Source of the DNA: Paraburkholderia sp. BL25I1N1
Lineage (GTDB): Bacteria; Pseudomonadota; Gammaproteobacteria; Burkholderiales; Burkholderiaceae
Reading direction: 5' to 3'
Assembly: GCF_003002025.1 (NCBI RefSeq)
Contig: NZ_PVZB01000007.1
Location: forward strand, 124,001 to 188,000
Length of the DNA: 64,000 nucleotides
Below are positions 38,517-48,707 of the stretch, piece after piece (the stretch's first letter is position 1; each line of letters begins with the position of its first letter). Made by a program: the position numbers and the translations under genes. The notes beneath the pieces are model-generated. The model worked only from the letters and a program-made list of their open reading frames with translations. It had not been told where the DNA came from and searched no databases.

Positions 38517-39983
38517 ATGGACAAAGGCATCCTCAAGAACGTAGCGATCAATTTCTTCGGGCTGGTGCTGCCCACTTTCGTCTCGCTCGTGACCGTGCCG
38601 TCGTATATCAAGCTGCTCGGCGTCGAGCGCTACGGCGTGATCAGCCTCGTGTGGACGCTGATCGGCTACTTCGGCATTCTCGATCTCGGCATGAGCATGG
38701 CCGCGCAGAATCACATCTCGAAGGCGCGCGCGTCCGGCGACAAGGACGAGAGCGCGCGCGTGTTCTGGAGCGCGACGTGGCTCAATCTCGCGACCGGCGT
38801 GATCGGCGGATTGATCATTTATTTCGGGGCGTTTCTCTACACCGCGTACTTCACCAAGGTGTCGCCCGAACTGCAGCACGAGGTGTACATGGCGCTGCCG
38901 TGGCTCGCGGTCGCGATCCCGATTGCCAACGTGTCGTGGGTGTTCGCGGGCGCGATCAATGGCGCGGAACGCTTTGGCGTCTACAACACCAATCAGACCA
39001 TCGGCACGTTTCTGTTCCAGTTGCTGCCGCTCGGCGCCGCGCTGTGGATGGGCGCGACCTTGCAGAACGTGCTGGCCGCCGCGGTGTTCGCGCGAATCGT
39101 CGCCGCGCTTCTGCTGGGCCGCTCGGCGCTGAAAGTGCTGGAAATCCGCCGCGTTTTGCCGCCGCAATTCGGCGTGGCAAAGGGGCTGTTCAATTTCGGC
39201 GGCTGGATGCTGATCGCGAGCGTCACCACCATGATCGCCGACTCGCTCGATCGCGTGATGCTCGGCACGAGTCTCGGCGCACGTTTCGTCACGTATTACA
39301 CGGTGCCGCAGAACCTCGTGACACGCCTGAACATTGTGCCGACGGCGCTGGTGCGCACGTTGTTTCCGCGGCTTTCCGCAGTGGGCCGCGCCGACGCCGA
39401 CACCATCACCCAGCAGTCGCTCGAATTTCTCAATGGCGTGTTCACGCCGGTCGCACTGGTCGCGATGCTGGTGCTCGAACCGTTCCTGCATCTGTGGGTG
39501 GGCAATGAGATCGCCACCGTGGCCGCGCCCGTGGGCCGGATCATGATCGTCGCCGTGTGGCTCGTCGGCCAGGCGAACGTCACGCGGATTCTGATCCAGT
39601 CACAGGTCAATCCGGCCACGGCCGCGCGCGTCGGTTTGTTCGAATTGCCCCTGTTTGCGGGGGCATTGTGGTTCGGCATCACGCATTTCGGCCTGACCGG
39701 CGCGGCGGTGGCCGTGGCCGGTCGCGCGCTGTTCGACTACGCGGTGCTGTTGCGGCTGTCGGCGATCCGCGCGAAGCAGATCGCGCTCGACATGCTCGCT
39801 CACCTTGCTTTCCTGCTGGCCAGCCTGTGGCTCGCCAGCATCCTGCCGGGTCTCGCCATGGCGATTGTCGCCGGGGTATTGATGGTAGGCGCGAATGTCG
39901 CCTGGTCAATCACGATGACACCCGCCTTGCGCGATCTTGCGCGTTCACTGCTGTTGCGACTGAATCCGAGGAAAAGCGCATGA
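38517..39983 (+). CDS. bceQ: Repeat-unit flippase (Wzx-like)
   Basis: 488 residues, twelve or more membrane helices, MATE/polysaccharide transporter fold. The N-terminus (KNVAINFFGLVLPTFVSLVT, then PSYIKLLGVERYGVISLVWT) is typical of Wzx. It would flip the lipid-linked repeat across the inner membrane. 73 bp after the propeller gene; its stop overlaps the bceR start (ATGA). Confidence 0.92.
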   Translation: MDKGILKNVAINFFGLVLPTFVSLVTVPSYIKLLGVERYGVISLVWTLIGYFGILDLGMSMAAQNHISKARASGDKDESARVFWSATWLNLATGVIGGLIIYFGAFLYTAYFTKVSPELQHEVYMALPWLAVAIPIANVSWVFAGAINGAERFGVYNTNQTIGTFLFQLLPLGAALWMGATLQNVLAAAVFARIVAALLLGRSALKVLEIRRVLPPQFGVAKGLFNFGGWMLIASVTTMIADSLDRVMLGTSLGARFVTYYTVPQNLVTRLNIVPTALVRTLFPRLSAVGRADADTITQQSLEFLNGVFTPVALVAMLVLEPFLHLWVGNEIATVAAPVGRIMIVAVWLVGQANVTRILIQSQVNPATAARVGLFELPLFAGALWFGITHFGLTGAAVAVAGRALFDYAVLLRLSAIRAKQIALDMLAHLAFLLASLWLASILPGLAMAIVAGVLMVGANVAWSITMTPALRDLARSLLLRLNPRKSA

Positions 39984-42436
39984 ACCACGAAGTCCTTGAA
40001 GAAGCCGTGCTGCAACCCGCGACGCGCAGCGCACTGGCCGAACTCACTACCGTTCCCGGCGTTCAGACGCCGCCGCGCCGCGCCGCGATGCGCGCGGATA
40101 AAACGGTGCGCGTTGCGATCGTGCACGACTGGCTCGTCACCTATGCGGGGGCGGAGAAAGTGCTCGAACAGATCGTCGCGTGCTTTCCGGACGCGGACCT
40201 GTTCAGCCTCGTCGATTTTCTCGACGACCGCAGCTTCCTGCGCGGCAAGTCCGTCACGACCTCGTTCATCCAGAAGCTGCCGCTCGCGCGCACCAAGTAC
40301 CGCTCGTATTTGCCGCTCATGCCGCTCGCGATCGAGCAGCTCGACGTATCGGCTTATGACGTGGTGATTTCAAGCAGCCACGCCGTCGCCAAGGGCATTC
40401 TGACCGGCCCCGACCAGGTGCATATCAGCTACGTGCATTCGCCGATCCGCTACGCGTGGGATTTGCAGCATCAGTATCTCAAGCAGTCGAAGCTGACCAA
40501 CGGCCCGAAGTCGGCCATGGCGCGGCTGATTCTGCATTACATGCGCAACTGGGATATCCGCACTTCGAATGCGGTGGATGGCTTCGTCGCCAATTCCGAG
40601 TTCATCGCGCGGCGCATCAAGAAGGTCTATCAGCGCGACGCGCAGGTGATCTTCCCGCCGGTCGATGTCGAAGCCTTCGCGCTGTGCACCGACAAGGACG
40701 ACTTCTATCTGACCGCCTCGCGCATGGTGCCGTACAAAAAGATCGATCTGATCGTCGAGGCATTCGCGCGCATGCCGGAGCGCAAGCTCGTCGTGATCGG
40801 CGACGGCCCCGACATGCAGAAGATCCGCGCGAAGGCGGGGCCGAACGTCGAGATCATGGGCTATCAGCCGTTCAAGGTGCTGAAGGAAAAGATGAGTCGC
40901 GCCAAGGCCTTCGTGTTCGCCGCGGAAGAGGACTTCGGTATTTCGGTGGTGGAAGCGCAGGCCTGCGGCACGCCGGTGATCGCCTACGGCAAGGGCGGCG
41001 CGCTCGAAACCGTGCGCGATCTGTCCGAGCCGCGGCCCACCGGCATGTTCTTCGACGAACAGAACGCCGAGTCGATCATTGCCGCGGTCGAGCGTTTCGA
41101 CGGCCACGTGAAACGTTTCTCGCCGCTGGACTGCCGCGCGAACGCCGAGCAGTTCTCCGCCGCGCATTTCCGCGAGCGCTTCTTCGCGCATGTGCGGGCG
41201 GCGGTGCCTGCGCTGCGCACGGCGACGCTGCCGCCGTACGTGCCGTATAAGGCGCCAACCGTCGCCGGCGGTCCGCGCATTCTGGCCGTCGATCAAAGCG
41301 GCGTGCTCGGCGGCGCCGAACTGTCGCTGCTGGAAATCGTCAAGGCGTTGCGCTCGCGCATCGAAGTCGTGCTGTTCGACGATGGTCCGTTCCGCACCGC
41401 GCTCGCCGAAGCCGGCGTGGCCGTCGACGTGCTGGATGCAGGCGCGCTGCGCCATGTTCGTAAGCAGGGCGGCTCGATGCCGAAGGGCCAGGCGCTCAAG
41501 GGTTTGATATCGCTCGTGCGCGCCACGGCCAAACGCGCGCGCAACGCGGACGTGATCTATGCGAACACCCAGCGCGCCATGGTGATCGGCGCGCTCGCCG
41601 GCAAGCTGGCGCGGCGTCCCGTGGTCTGGCATCTGCGCGATATCGTGAGCCCCGAGCATTTCGGCGGCAAGCAACTGGCCATCATCAAATGGTGCGCGCG
41701 TCTTGGCCTCACGCATGTGATCGCCAACTCGGCCGCGTCGGCGCGTGCTTTCGCCGAGCTCACGCAGTTCGACGAAAAGCGCATCGACGTGGTATTCAAC
41801 GGCATTTCCGCCGCGCCGTTCGACGCCTTGCGCACGGTGCCGCAAGCAACACTGCGCAAACGCCTCGGCTTGCCGGAAGACGCGTTTCTGGTCGGCTCGT
41901 TCAGCCGCCTCGCGCGCTGGAAAGGGCAGCATGTGCTGCTCGAAGCGATGGTGCTCAATCCGCAGATGCATGCGGTGCTGGTGGGTGCGCCGCTTTTCGG
42001 CGAGGACCAGTACGAGATCGAACTGCATGCGTTCGTCGCCGCGCACAACCTGGGCGGGCGGGTGCATTTTCTCGGCTTCCAGCACGATATCGCGGCCTGC
42101 ATGTGCGCGGTCGATGCGGTCGTCCATACGTCGATCACGCCAGAGCCGTTCGGCCGCGTGATCGTCGAAGGCATGCTGGCGCAGCGGCCGGTGGTGGCGG
42201 CGCGCGCGGGTGGCGTGCTGGAGATCATCGACGACTACGAGAACGGCGTGCTGTGCACGCCGGCAGACGCGCACGGCCTCGCCGACGCGCTCGTCGAATT
42301 GCGCTCGAACGACCAATTGCGCAACCGGCTGGTCAGAAACGGGTATCAGACGGCGCTGAGCCGGTTCGGCACCGCGACCTATGTCGAGGGCGTCGAGCGG
42401 ATTCTGAAGCGCGTGACGGGGCCGGAAAGGGCTTAG
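39980..42436 (+). CDS. bceR: Two-domain glycosyltransferase (tandem family 4)
   Basis: 818 residues: two complete GT-B units. Domain 1 (about 38-400) has VAIVHDWLVTYAGAEKVLEQ, YVHSPIRYAWDL and EDFGISVVEAQACGTPVIAYG; domain 2 (about 430-815) has ILAVDQSGVLGGAELSLLEI, VGSFSRLARWKGQHVLLEAM and EPFGRVIVEGMLAQRPVV. Each keeps the E-x7-E donor motif, so both are probably active and could add two sugars. Start overlaps bceQ by four bases. Terminator follows at 42493-42529. Confidence 0.93.
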   Translation: MNHEVLEEAVLQPATRSALAELTTVPGVQTPPRRAAMRADKTVRVAIVHDWLVTYAGAEKVLEQIVACFPDADLFSLVDFLDDRSFLRGKSVTTSFIQKLPLARTKYRSYLPLMPLAIEQLDVSAYDVVISSSHAVAKGILTGPDQVHISYVHSPIRYAWDLQHQYLKQSKLTNGPKSAMARLILHYMRNWDIRTSNAVDGFVANSEFIARRIKKVYQRDAQVIFPPVDVEAFALCTDKDDFYLTASRMVPYKKIDLIVEAFARMPERKLVVIGDGPDMQKIRAKAGPNVEIMGYQPFKVLKEKMSRAKAFVFAAEEDFGISVVEAQACGTPVIAYGKGGALETVRDLSEPRPTGMFFDEQNAESIIAAVERFDGHVKRFSPLDCRANAEQFSAAHFRERFFAHVRAAVPALRTATLPPYVPYKAPTVAGGPRILAVDQSGVLGGAELSLLEIVKALRSRIEVVLFDDGPFRTALAEAGVAVDVLDAGALRHVRKQGGSMPKGQALKGLISLVRATAKRARNADVIYANTQRAMVIGALAGKLARRPVVWHLRDIVSPEHFGGKQLAIIKWCARLGLTHVIANSAASARAFAELTQFDEKRIDVVFNGISAAPFDALRTVPQATLRKRLGLPEDAFLVGSFSRLARWKGQHVLLEAMVLNPQMHAVLVGAPLFGEDQYEIELHAFVAAHNLGGRVHFLGFQHDIAACMCAVDAVVHTSITPEPFGRVIVEGMLAQRPVVAARAGGVLEIIDDYENGVLCTPADAHGLADALVELRSNDQLRNRLVRNGYQTALSRFGTATYVEGVERILKRVTGPERA

Positions 42437-42492
42437 AAAGGTTTCTACGCGGGGGTAGGCAGGGACTCGGCCGGTTCCTGCCGTTGGCGCAG

Positions 42493-42529
42493 CGGAGCGA
42501 AAGTCTCGCGACATTCGCTCCGTTTTTTT
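42493..42529 (+). terminator. Rho-independent terminator after bceR
   Basis: CGGAGCGAA pairs with TTCGCTCCG (9 bp, 12-base loop), followed by seven T. Confidence 0.93.
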
Positions 42530-42553
42530 ATCGCGCGCTTTTACTGCGTGGGT

Positions 42554-43765
42554 TCAGGCCTTTTTCAATGCCGCTTTCGGCTTGAAGCTGGCCGACCACT
42601 TCATCGCCGGCAACTCGACCAGCCGGTAGAACACATAAGCCACCGGCACGGCCACCAGCATGTAGCCGAACGACGGCCAGATCGACATTTGCAGCGACGA
42701 GCGGAACAGCAGCGACGACAGCAGCACGAAGATCGGCAGATGGATCAGATAGAGCGAAAAGCTGAAATCGCCGAAGCGCGACAGCAGACGCGTGCCGAAG
42801 GCCGGGCCGCGCTCCGGGTTGCCGCGCTCCAGCGCCTTGTATAGGTAGAACGCGAAGCCGACCGCCCAGAGCTGGAACGCGCCGTACTGGCCGAAATGAA
42901 ACGCGGCGCAGCCGAGCGCGACGAAGCCCGCGGCGAGCGCGTAGAGCCACACCGACGAGCGGGCCTGCGGTGCCCGATGCGCACGGGCGTCGGCGATCCA
43001 CGCGCCGAGCGTCCACGAAAACCAGTACGACGTGAAGAACTGGATGTCGTGGCGTTCGAGCACATAGGCGGACACCACGTTGACGAGCGCGACGATCGCC
43101 AGCACGGAGGTCATGCCGATACGGCGGCGCAGCGCGAACAGCAGCGGATAGATCGCGTAGAACTGCACTTCGAGCGAGAGCGTCCAGAGCGCGCCGTTCG
43201 ATCCGAACGTCTTGCCGGCCACGCCTTGCAGCGAAAACAGATTGACAAGGAAGGCCTGCAGGCCGATCTCGCGGATCTTGTGGCTGACGGGCGGCAGTTG
43301 CAGGCTGAACCAGTCGAGCGCGAAGGTCAGCACCAGCGCCGCGAGCAGCACGGGATAAATGCGCGCAAAGCGGCGCACCCAGAAATTGCCCGTATCGAGC
43401 CGGTATTCCGGATTGCCGGCCAACCGCAGCGCGCCGCCCCGGTGAATGCAATAACCGCTGATCACGAAGAAAATCGGCACGCCGGCGGAGCCCCATGCAA
43501 TCGGAAACGTCAGATACGCGGCGATCGCATTCAGGCTGAATGCATGGCCCACGCTCTGATGAAACGCCTGCATGCCGACCCATTCCACCTGGCGGCAGTG
43601 AAAATACGCCACCAGCAGCGCGGCGAAGCCCCGCATGGCGTCGATGACATGCTCCTTGCCGGCGCTGTCGGCGCGCGCCTCGCTCTGGGCGCGGGGCGCG
43701 GCAGTCTTGCGAGGCGGTGAGAGGGGCAGGGATGAGCCGGCGGCATCCAGTGCTGAGTCGCTCAT
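42554..43765 (-). CDS. bceS: Membrane acyltransferase (family 3)
   Basis: 403 residues with about ten membrane helices. VIDAMRGFAALLVAYFHCRQ near residue 40 carries the R...H motif; VPIFFVISGYCIHRGGAL near 95 is the second diagnostic segment. Predicted O-acetyltransferase for cepacian, second of the two acyltransferase genes in this locus. Convergent with bceR, the terminator lying between. The first 38 residues are polar and probably cytoplasmic. Confidence 0.88.
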   Translation of the reverse strand: MSDSALDAAGSSLPLSPPRKTAAPRAQSEARADSAGKEHVIDAMRGFAALLVAYFHCRQVEWVGMQAFHQSVGHAFSLNAIAAYLTFPIAWGSAGVPIFFVISGYCIHRGGALRLAGNPEYRLDTGNFWVRRFARIYPVLLAALVLTFALDWFSLQLPPVSHKIREIGLQAFLVNLFSLQGVAGKTFGSNGALWTLSLEVQFYAIYPLLFALRRRIGMTSVLAIVALVNVVSAYVLERHDIQFFTSYWFSWTLGAWIADARAHRAPQARSSVWLYALAAGFVALGCAAFHFGQYGAFQLWAVGFAFYLYKALERGNPERGPAFGTRLLSRFGDFSFSLYLIHLPIFVLLSSLLFRSSLQMSIWPSFGYMLVAVPVAYVFYRLVELPAMKWSASFKPKAALKKA

Positions 43766-44016
43766 ACGCGGTCCTTATTCTGACGGAGGGGGAATGCTGA
43801 TTCGCAGATTCGCGCGGGCGCCGTACGCGCCCGCGGTGCATGACATGCTAGTGCACGACGCAGGTAAAAAATCGATAAAAAATTGCGTATTGAATTGAAT
43901 AAAACGGCGATTGTGTGACTAATTGTAATTGAGCATAAGCAGATGCAGCCGCGAATTATTTGCCGCTTTTGTTGTGCTAATTTAAGCCACGGATTCTCTT
44001 GACCCGAGGTGAAGTC

Positions 44017-44160
44017 ATGAACCTGCATTTACTCGCCGGCATTGCCGTGCTGCTGATCCTTGTCGCCGCCTCCGCCTATCGGGAGGCGCTGCGCAATGAG
44101 CCCATTCGCCGTTTTCGCATGACCTCCGGCAAGCTGCCGCAGCTGGACGAGAACGAATAA
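44017..44160 (+). CDS. 47-residue single-span membrane peptide
   Basis: Starts MNLHLLAGIAVLLILVAASA, a membrane helix, followed by a charged tail (YREALRNEPIRRFRMTSGKL and PQLDENE). GAGGTGAAG five bases before the ATG is one of the better ribosome binding sites in the area. It lies between bceS and bceT on the plus strand, after an AT-rich gap. No family recognised. The helix, ribosome binding site and normal codon use support translation. Confidence 0.6.
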   Translation: MNLHLLAGIAVLLILVAASAYREALRNEPIRRFRMTSGKLPQLDENE

Positions 44161-44465
44161 CGCGGGCTGGAAGAGACGCGAGGCGCGCCCGCGGTCGATC
44201 CGCCGGCGCGCCTCGCGCAGCTGAAGGCCAGTTGTCAGGATATGTAAAATTTTCGGAATTAGCGGAAAATAAATCGATTTCGTCGCGTAATTGTTGCCCG
44301 CTGTTTGTCACGATGCGGCATATCGAAAAAGAATGGATTTATTTATTCCGATTGCGGAAATTTCACATACGTACTGGCGTAATTTTTTGCTAGTCTTTCC
44401 GGCGACATCGATTGGCCGCCAGGCCCGCGACACACTAATTTCTAACCGATGTGGGAATGCCTACC
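44161..44465. other. bceT leader region
   Basis: 305 bp. Immediately after the small ORF is a 13-bp perfect hairpin (44177-44217). The rest, 44230-44450, is AT-rich and presumably carries the bceT promoter; TTTTTTGCTAGTCTT near 44384 could include a -10/-35 but is not convincing. Confidence 0.5.
44177..44217. repeat. 13-bp perfect inverted repeat
   Basis: CGCGAGGCGCGCC and GGCGCGCCTCGCG separated by 15 bases, 16 bp after the small ORF stop. No T-run follows, so it is either a rho-type/weak terminator or an mRNA-stabilising hairpin. Confidence 0.7.
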
Positions 44466-45383
44466 ATGCTGAAAGTCACCAAAGCCGTGTTTCCCGTAGC
44501 GGGCCTCGGGACACGATTCCTGCCGGCTACCAAAGCAAGTCCTAAGGAAATGCTGCCGATCGTGGACAAACCGCTGATTCAATACGCGGTGGAAGAAGCG
44601 ATTGCTGCCGGCATCACCGAGATGATCTTCGTGACGGGGCGCAGCAAGCGCGCCATTGAAGATCACTTCGACAAGTCCTACGAGATCGAAGCCGAACTCG
44701 AGGCGCGCAACAAACAGAAGCTGCTCGATCTGGTGCGCAGCATCAAGCCGGCCAACGTCGACTGTTTCTATGTGCGCCAGGCCGAAGCGCTTGGTCTCGG
44801 CCACGCGGTGCTGTGCGCCGAGAAGCTGGTGGGCGACAGCCCGTTCGCCGTGATTCTGGCCGACGACCTGCTGCACAGCTCGAAGCCGGTCATGAGCCAG
44901 CTCGTGGATACGTTCAACCACTATCACAGCTCGGTGATCGGCGTCGAAACCATCGCGCGCGAAGACAGCCGGTCGTATGGCGTGGTGGACGGCCGCGAGT
45001 GGGAAGACAACGTGATCAAGCTGTCTGGCATCGTCGAGAAGCCGGCGCCGGACAAGGCGCCGTCGAATCTCGGCGTGGTGGGCCGCTATGTGCTGATGCC
45101 CACCATCTTCAAACATATTCGCGCGTTGAAGCCGGGCGCGGGCGGCGAGCTGCAATTGACCGACGCGGTGCAATCGCTGCTGACCGAAGAACAGGTGCTC
45201 GCGTATCGCTATTTCGGCACGCGTTTCGATTGCGGCAGCAAGCTCGGCTATCTGAAGGCAACGGTGGAATTCGCGCTGCGCCATCCGGAAGTGAAGGCGG
45301 AATTCGAGGCTTATTTGCAGGCGTATATGCAGGGCAATATGCAGGAAGGCGTGCCGGCGCAGTTTGCGGCGGAAGCGGCTTAA
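44466..45383 (+). CDS. bceT: UTP-glucose-1-phosphate uridylyltransferase
   Basis: 305 residues, GalU family. KAVFPVAGLGTRFLPATKASPKEM at the N-terminus is the nucleotidyltransferase signature; VEKPAPDKAPSNLGVVGRYV near 180 binds the sugar phosphate. It makes UDP-glucose, feeding BceB, BceC and galactose donors. ATG 44466 preferred; GTG 44451 and ATG 44457 are in frame upstream. Last bce gene of the window; no third acyltransferase gene (bceU) follows. Confidence 0.92.
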   Translation: MLKVTKAVFPVAGLGTRFLPATKASPKEMLPIVDKPLIQYAVEEAIAAGITEMIFVTGRSKRAIEDHFDKSYEIEAELEARNKQKLLDLVRSIKPANVDCFYVRQAEALGLGHAVLCAEKLVGDSPFAVILADDLLHSSKPVMSQLVDTFNHYHSSVIGVETIAREDSRSYGVVDGREWEDNVIKLSGIVEKPAPDKAPSNLGVVGRYVLMPTIFKHIRALKPGAGGELQLTDAVQSLLTEEQVLAYRYFGTRFDCGSKLGYLKATVEFALRHPEVKAEFEAYLQAYMQGNMQEGVPAQFAAEAA

Positions 45384-45516
45384 GCGGCTTAAGTGCCCCG
45401 TCAACTGCTGAGGCAAGCTTGAGCGGCTGCAACGCGAACTTCAAAAACGCCGGCACGACAGCCGCCGCAACACTTACCACGCAGAGGTAACGCGCAGCAG
45501 CATCGCGCACATTAAA

Positions 45517-45545
45517 ACGGGCGCCGCAAACCACGCGGCGCCCGT
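45517..45545. terminator. Bidirectional terminator between bceT and glcB
   Basis: ACGGGCGCCGC/GCGGCGCCCGT, an 11-bp stem with a 7-base loop; CTTTCTTTC follows on plus and TTTTAAT on minus, between convergent genes. Confidence 0.85.
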
Positions 45546-45602
45546 CTTTCTTTCAGCCTTTCAGCCGGCCCACGCATCACACGCAGCCCGGCCAACCCGC
45601 TG

Positions 45603-47777
45603 TCAAACTTCCTTCTTCACTTCCAGCCGGAACTTATGCAGCAACGGTTCCGTGTAGCCGCTCGGCTGCTGGCGTCCTTCGAACACCAGCGCCTGCGCGG
45701 CCTTGAAAGCGATCGTATCGAAGCCCGGCGCCATCGGCTTGTAGAGCGGGTCGCCCGCGTTCTGCTCATCCACCACCTTCGCCATGCGCTTGAACGTCTC
45801 TTCGACGAGCTCGCGCTTCACCACGCCGTGATACAGCCAGTTGGCAATGTGCTGGCTCGAAATACGCAGCGTGGCACGATCTTCCATCAGGCCGACGTCA
45901 TGAATGTCCGGCACCTTCGAGCAACCCACGCCCTGATCGATCCAGCGCACCACGTAGCCGAGAATGCCTTGGGCGTTGTTGTCGATCTCGCTGCGGATCT
46001 CGTCGTCGCTCCACTTCGCTTCGGCGACGACCGGAATCGTCAGCAGGCCGTCGAGCAGTTCGTCGCGCACCTGCGCGTAATCCGTGCGCTCCAGTTCCCG
46101 CTGAACCGCTTGCACGTCGATCTGGTGGTAATGCAACGCATGCAGCGTGGCGGCGGTCGGCGAGGGCACCCACGCGGTGTTCGCCCCGGCCTTCGGATGC
46201 GCGATCTTCTGTTCGAGCATGGCGTGCATCAGATCGGGCATCGCCCACATGCCCTTGCCAATCTGCGAGCGGCCACGCAGGCCCGCGCTCAAACCGACCA
46301 GCACGTTGCTGCGCTCGTAAGCGGCAATCCAGGCGCTCGATTTCATGTCGCCCTTGCGCATCATCGGACCGGCTTCCATGGCCGAGTGCATTTCGTCGCC
46401 GGTGCGGTCGAGGAAACCCGTGTTGATGAACGCGACGCGCTCCGACGCTTCGGCGATACAGGCGAGCAGATTCACGCTGGTGCGGCGCTCCTCGTCCATG
46501 ATGCCCATCTTGATCGTGTTGCGCGGCAGCTTCAGCAGGTCTTCCACGCGCGCGAACAGCTCGCTCGCGAAGGCGACTTCGGCCGGGCCGTGCATCTTCG
46601 GCTTGACGATGTAGATCGAACCGGTGCGCGAATTCAACTGGTGCTTGCGGTCGTGCAACGCGCACAACGTGGTGATGACGGCGTCGAGAATGCCTTCCGG
46701 AATCTCGTGGCCGTCTTTCGTCAGCACCGCCGGGTTGGTCATCAAGTGACCGACGTTACGGATGAACAGCAGCGAGCGGCCATGCAGCACCACCGGCGCC
46801 GTGCCGTTCGCGGCGGTGTACACGCGGTCGGCGTTCAGCCGGCGCGTGAAGGTCTTGCCGTTCTTCGTGACCTCTTCGGTCAGGTCGCCGGTCATCAGGC
46901 CGAGCCAGTTGCGGTAAAGCAGGACCTTGTCTTCCGCATCCACGGCCGCGACCGAGTCTTCACAGTCGATGATCGTGCTCACCGCCGCTTCGACCACCAC
47001 GTCCTTCACGTGCGCCGAATCGGTCCTGCCGATCGAGTCGCTCGCGTCGATCTGGATTTCGAAGTGCAGGCCGTTGTGCTTGAGCAGCACGGCGGACGGC
47101 GCGCTTTGCTCGCCCTGATAGCCGATGAATTGCGCCGGCGTCTTCAGCTCGCTCGTGCCGTTCTTCAGCGTGACGACCAGCTTGCCGGCTTCGACGCTAT
47201 AGCGCGTGGCGTCCGCGTGCGAACCGTTCGCGAGCGGCGCGGCCTGGTCGAGGAACTTGCGGGCATAGGCGATCACCGCAGCGCCGCGCACCGGATTGAA
47301 GGCTTTCTGCTTTTCGGCGCCGCCGGTCTCGGGAATCGCGTCGGTGCCGTAGAGCGCATCGTACAGGCTGCCCCAGCGCGCGTTCGCCGCGTTCAGCGCA
47401 TAGCGCTGATTCGACAGTGGCACCACGAGTTGCGGGCCGGCCTGCTCGGCGATTTCGGTGTCCACGTTGTCCGTCGTGGCCTTGACGCCGGCAGGCACCG
47501 GCACGATATAGCCGATGCCTTCGAGAAACGCACGGTACGCCCGCAGATCGCGCACCGGACCCGGATTGGCGCGATGCCAGTTGTCCAGTTCGGTTTGCAG
47601 GCGGTCGCGCTCGGCGAGCAGCGCGCGGTTTTTGGGCGCCAGCTCGTGCACGAGGGCGTCGAAACCTGACCAGAATGCGGCGCTGTCGATTCCGGTGCCG
47701 GGCAGGGCTTCGGTTTCGACGAACTGGTCGAGGTTGGCGGCGACTTGCAGTCCGCCGCGCGTGTTCATCTGAGTCAT
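45603..47777 (-). CDS. glcB: Malate synthase G
   Basis: 724 residues; condenses glyoxylate with acetyl-CoA to malate. Active-site segments include [16 protein letters not shown] near 265, [19 protein letters not shown] near 395 and [18 protein letters not shown] near 425 with the catalytic arginine and acidic metal ligands. Length fits the G isoform. ATG 47777 (MTQMNTRGG) is preferred because GGAG lies six bases upstream; 47789 is also in frame. Followed on the same strand upstream by a GlcG-like gene. Confidence 0.95.
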   Translation of the reverse strand: MTQMNTRGGLQVAANLDQFVETEALPGTGIDSAAFWSGFDALVHELAPKNRALLAERDRLQTELDNWHRANPGPVRDLRAYRAFLEGIGYIVPVPAGVKATTDNVDTEIAEQAGPQLVVPLSNQRYALNAANARWGSLYDALYGTDAIPETGGAEKQKAFNPVRGAAVIAYARKFLDQAAPLANGSHADATRYSVEAGKLVVTLKNGTSELKTPAQFIGYQGEQSAPSAVLLKHNGLHFEIQIDASDSIGRTDSAHVKDVVVEAAVSTIIDCEDSVAAVDAEDKVLLYRNWLGLMTGDLTEEVTKNGKTFTRRLNADRVYTAANGTAPVVLHGRSLLFIRNVGHLMTNPAVLTKDGHEIPEGILDAVITTLCALHDRKHQLNSRTGSIYIVKPKMHGPAEVAFASELFARVEDLLKLPRNTIKMGIMDEERRTSVNLLACIAEASERVAFINTGFLDRTGDEMHSAMEAGPMMRKGDMKSSAWIAAYERSNVLVGLSAGLRGRSQIGKGMWAMPDLMHAMLEQKIAHPKAGANTAWVPSPTAATLHALHYHQIDVQAVQRELERTDYAQVRDELLDGLLTIPVVAEAKWSDDEIRSEIDNNAQGILGYVVRWIDQGVGCSKVPDIHDVGLMEDRATLRISSQHIANWLYHGVVKRELVEETFKRMAKVVDEQNAGDPLYKPMAPGFDTIAFKAAQALVFEGRQQPSGYTEPLLHKFRLEVKKEV

Positions 47778-47900
47778 CGACTGCTCCATCTATCTGAATG
47801 GGGCCGATGAGGGGGCATCGGCCCGCGTTGTGCAACGGTTAGTTTCTTTGATTCATGGCGGCCGTTCTGGTCGGCTTGCGAACGGAACCGCTCTGAAAAC

Positions 47901-48305
47901 TCAGGCCGTGATAGCGGCAATACCCGCCTTGGCGATCTGCGCGTCCTGATCCGACTTGACGCCCGACACGCCGACCGCGCCGACCACGTGGCCGTCGACG
48001 ATCACCGGCACGCCGCCTTCCAGCGTGCCTTGCAACGGCGCGCTGAGGAACGCGGTGCGGCCGTTGTTGATCATGTCTTCGTATACCTTGGTTTCGCGGC
48101 GGCCGATCGCCGAAGTGCGGGCCTTTTCGGTCGCGATGTACGAACTGGCCGGCGCGCTGCCGTCCAGACGCAGCATGCCGAGTTGATGGCCGCCATCGTC
48201 GACCACCACGATGGCGACGGCCCACTGGTGTTTCTCGGCTTCGGCGCGGGCGGCTTCGAGAATGCGGGTCGTTTCGGCGACGGTCAACATGGGTTTGCTC
48301 AGCAT
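47901..48305 (-). CDS. GlcG/HbpS-family (DUF336) protein
   Basis: 134 residues. VAIVVVDDGGHQLGMLRLDG near residue 30 and GGVPVIVDGHVVGAVGVSG near 97 are the two hallmark segments of the DUF336 fold. Some members bind haem or cobalamin; the function in glycolate loci is unknown. It is 110 bp upstream of glcB on the same strand, matching the glc association. AGGAAA before ATG 48305; the frame is open further upstream without similarity. Confidence 0.9.
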   Translation of the reverse strand: MLSKPMLTVAETTRILEAARAEAEKHQWAVAIVVVDDGGHQLGMLRLDGSAPASSYIATEKARTSAIGRRETKVYEDMINNGRTAFLSAPLQGTLEGGVPVIVDGHVVGAVGVSGVKSDQDAQIAKAGIAAITA

Positions 48306-48707
48306 AGTGAATTTCCTGGTTCGTGTAGGGTAAGGATCGGCTCGGCCACGCCGCCACTCGCGCTTTGCACGGATGGCTTCGGCCTCGATGGCTAACCGCC
48401 GCGCGCGGGAATTGCACCGTGCACGCGCGCGGCGGCCGCGTTGATATTCGGTGACGGCGCGGGTTGCACGCAGCCTTCCAGTATCCGCATTGTGCGCGAA
48501 TGCCGCAGCGCCGGCCTGGTCCTTGCCCAAGCGCTTTGCTTGGGGATTTTACGTCCAAGCGCCGCCGGAAGAAACGGCGGCATCGCGCGCTTCGGTATTC
48601 GGCGGTTCGTTTGGCCGCTATTCCGGCTGGAACGAAGCGAGCGGCGGGCTTTACAATCAGGCATCGCACACAAGAATTCGCACGCTCCCCACGTGCGCCC
48701 CCACGCC
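48306..48707. other. Divergent intergenic region, glcG-like/MOSC
   Basis: 402 bp. A 12-bp perfect inverted repeat (CCGCCGCGCGCG/CGCGCGCGGCGG, 48396-48435, 16-base loop) contains a smaller TGCA-n3-TGCA dyad in its loop. Promoters for both flanking genes should lie here; not placed. No gene seen. Confidence 0.5.

Noticed and set aside
42528..43841. 437-residue alternative frame overlapping bceS
   Set aside because: Arg/Ala-rich with no membrane pattern; bceS in the other frame has acyltransferase motifs.
45374..45391. Short tandem AAGCGGCTT repeat at the bceT stop
   Set aside because: Two 9-bp copies only; likely chance slippage with no functional sign.
45636..47669. 677-residue open frame opposite glcB
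   Set aside because: Antisense shadow of malate synthase caused by high third-position GC.
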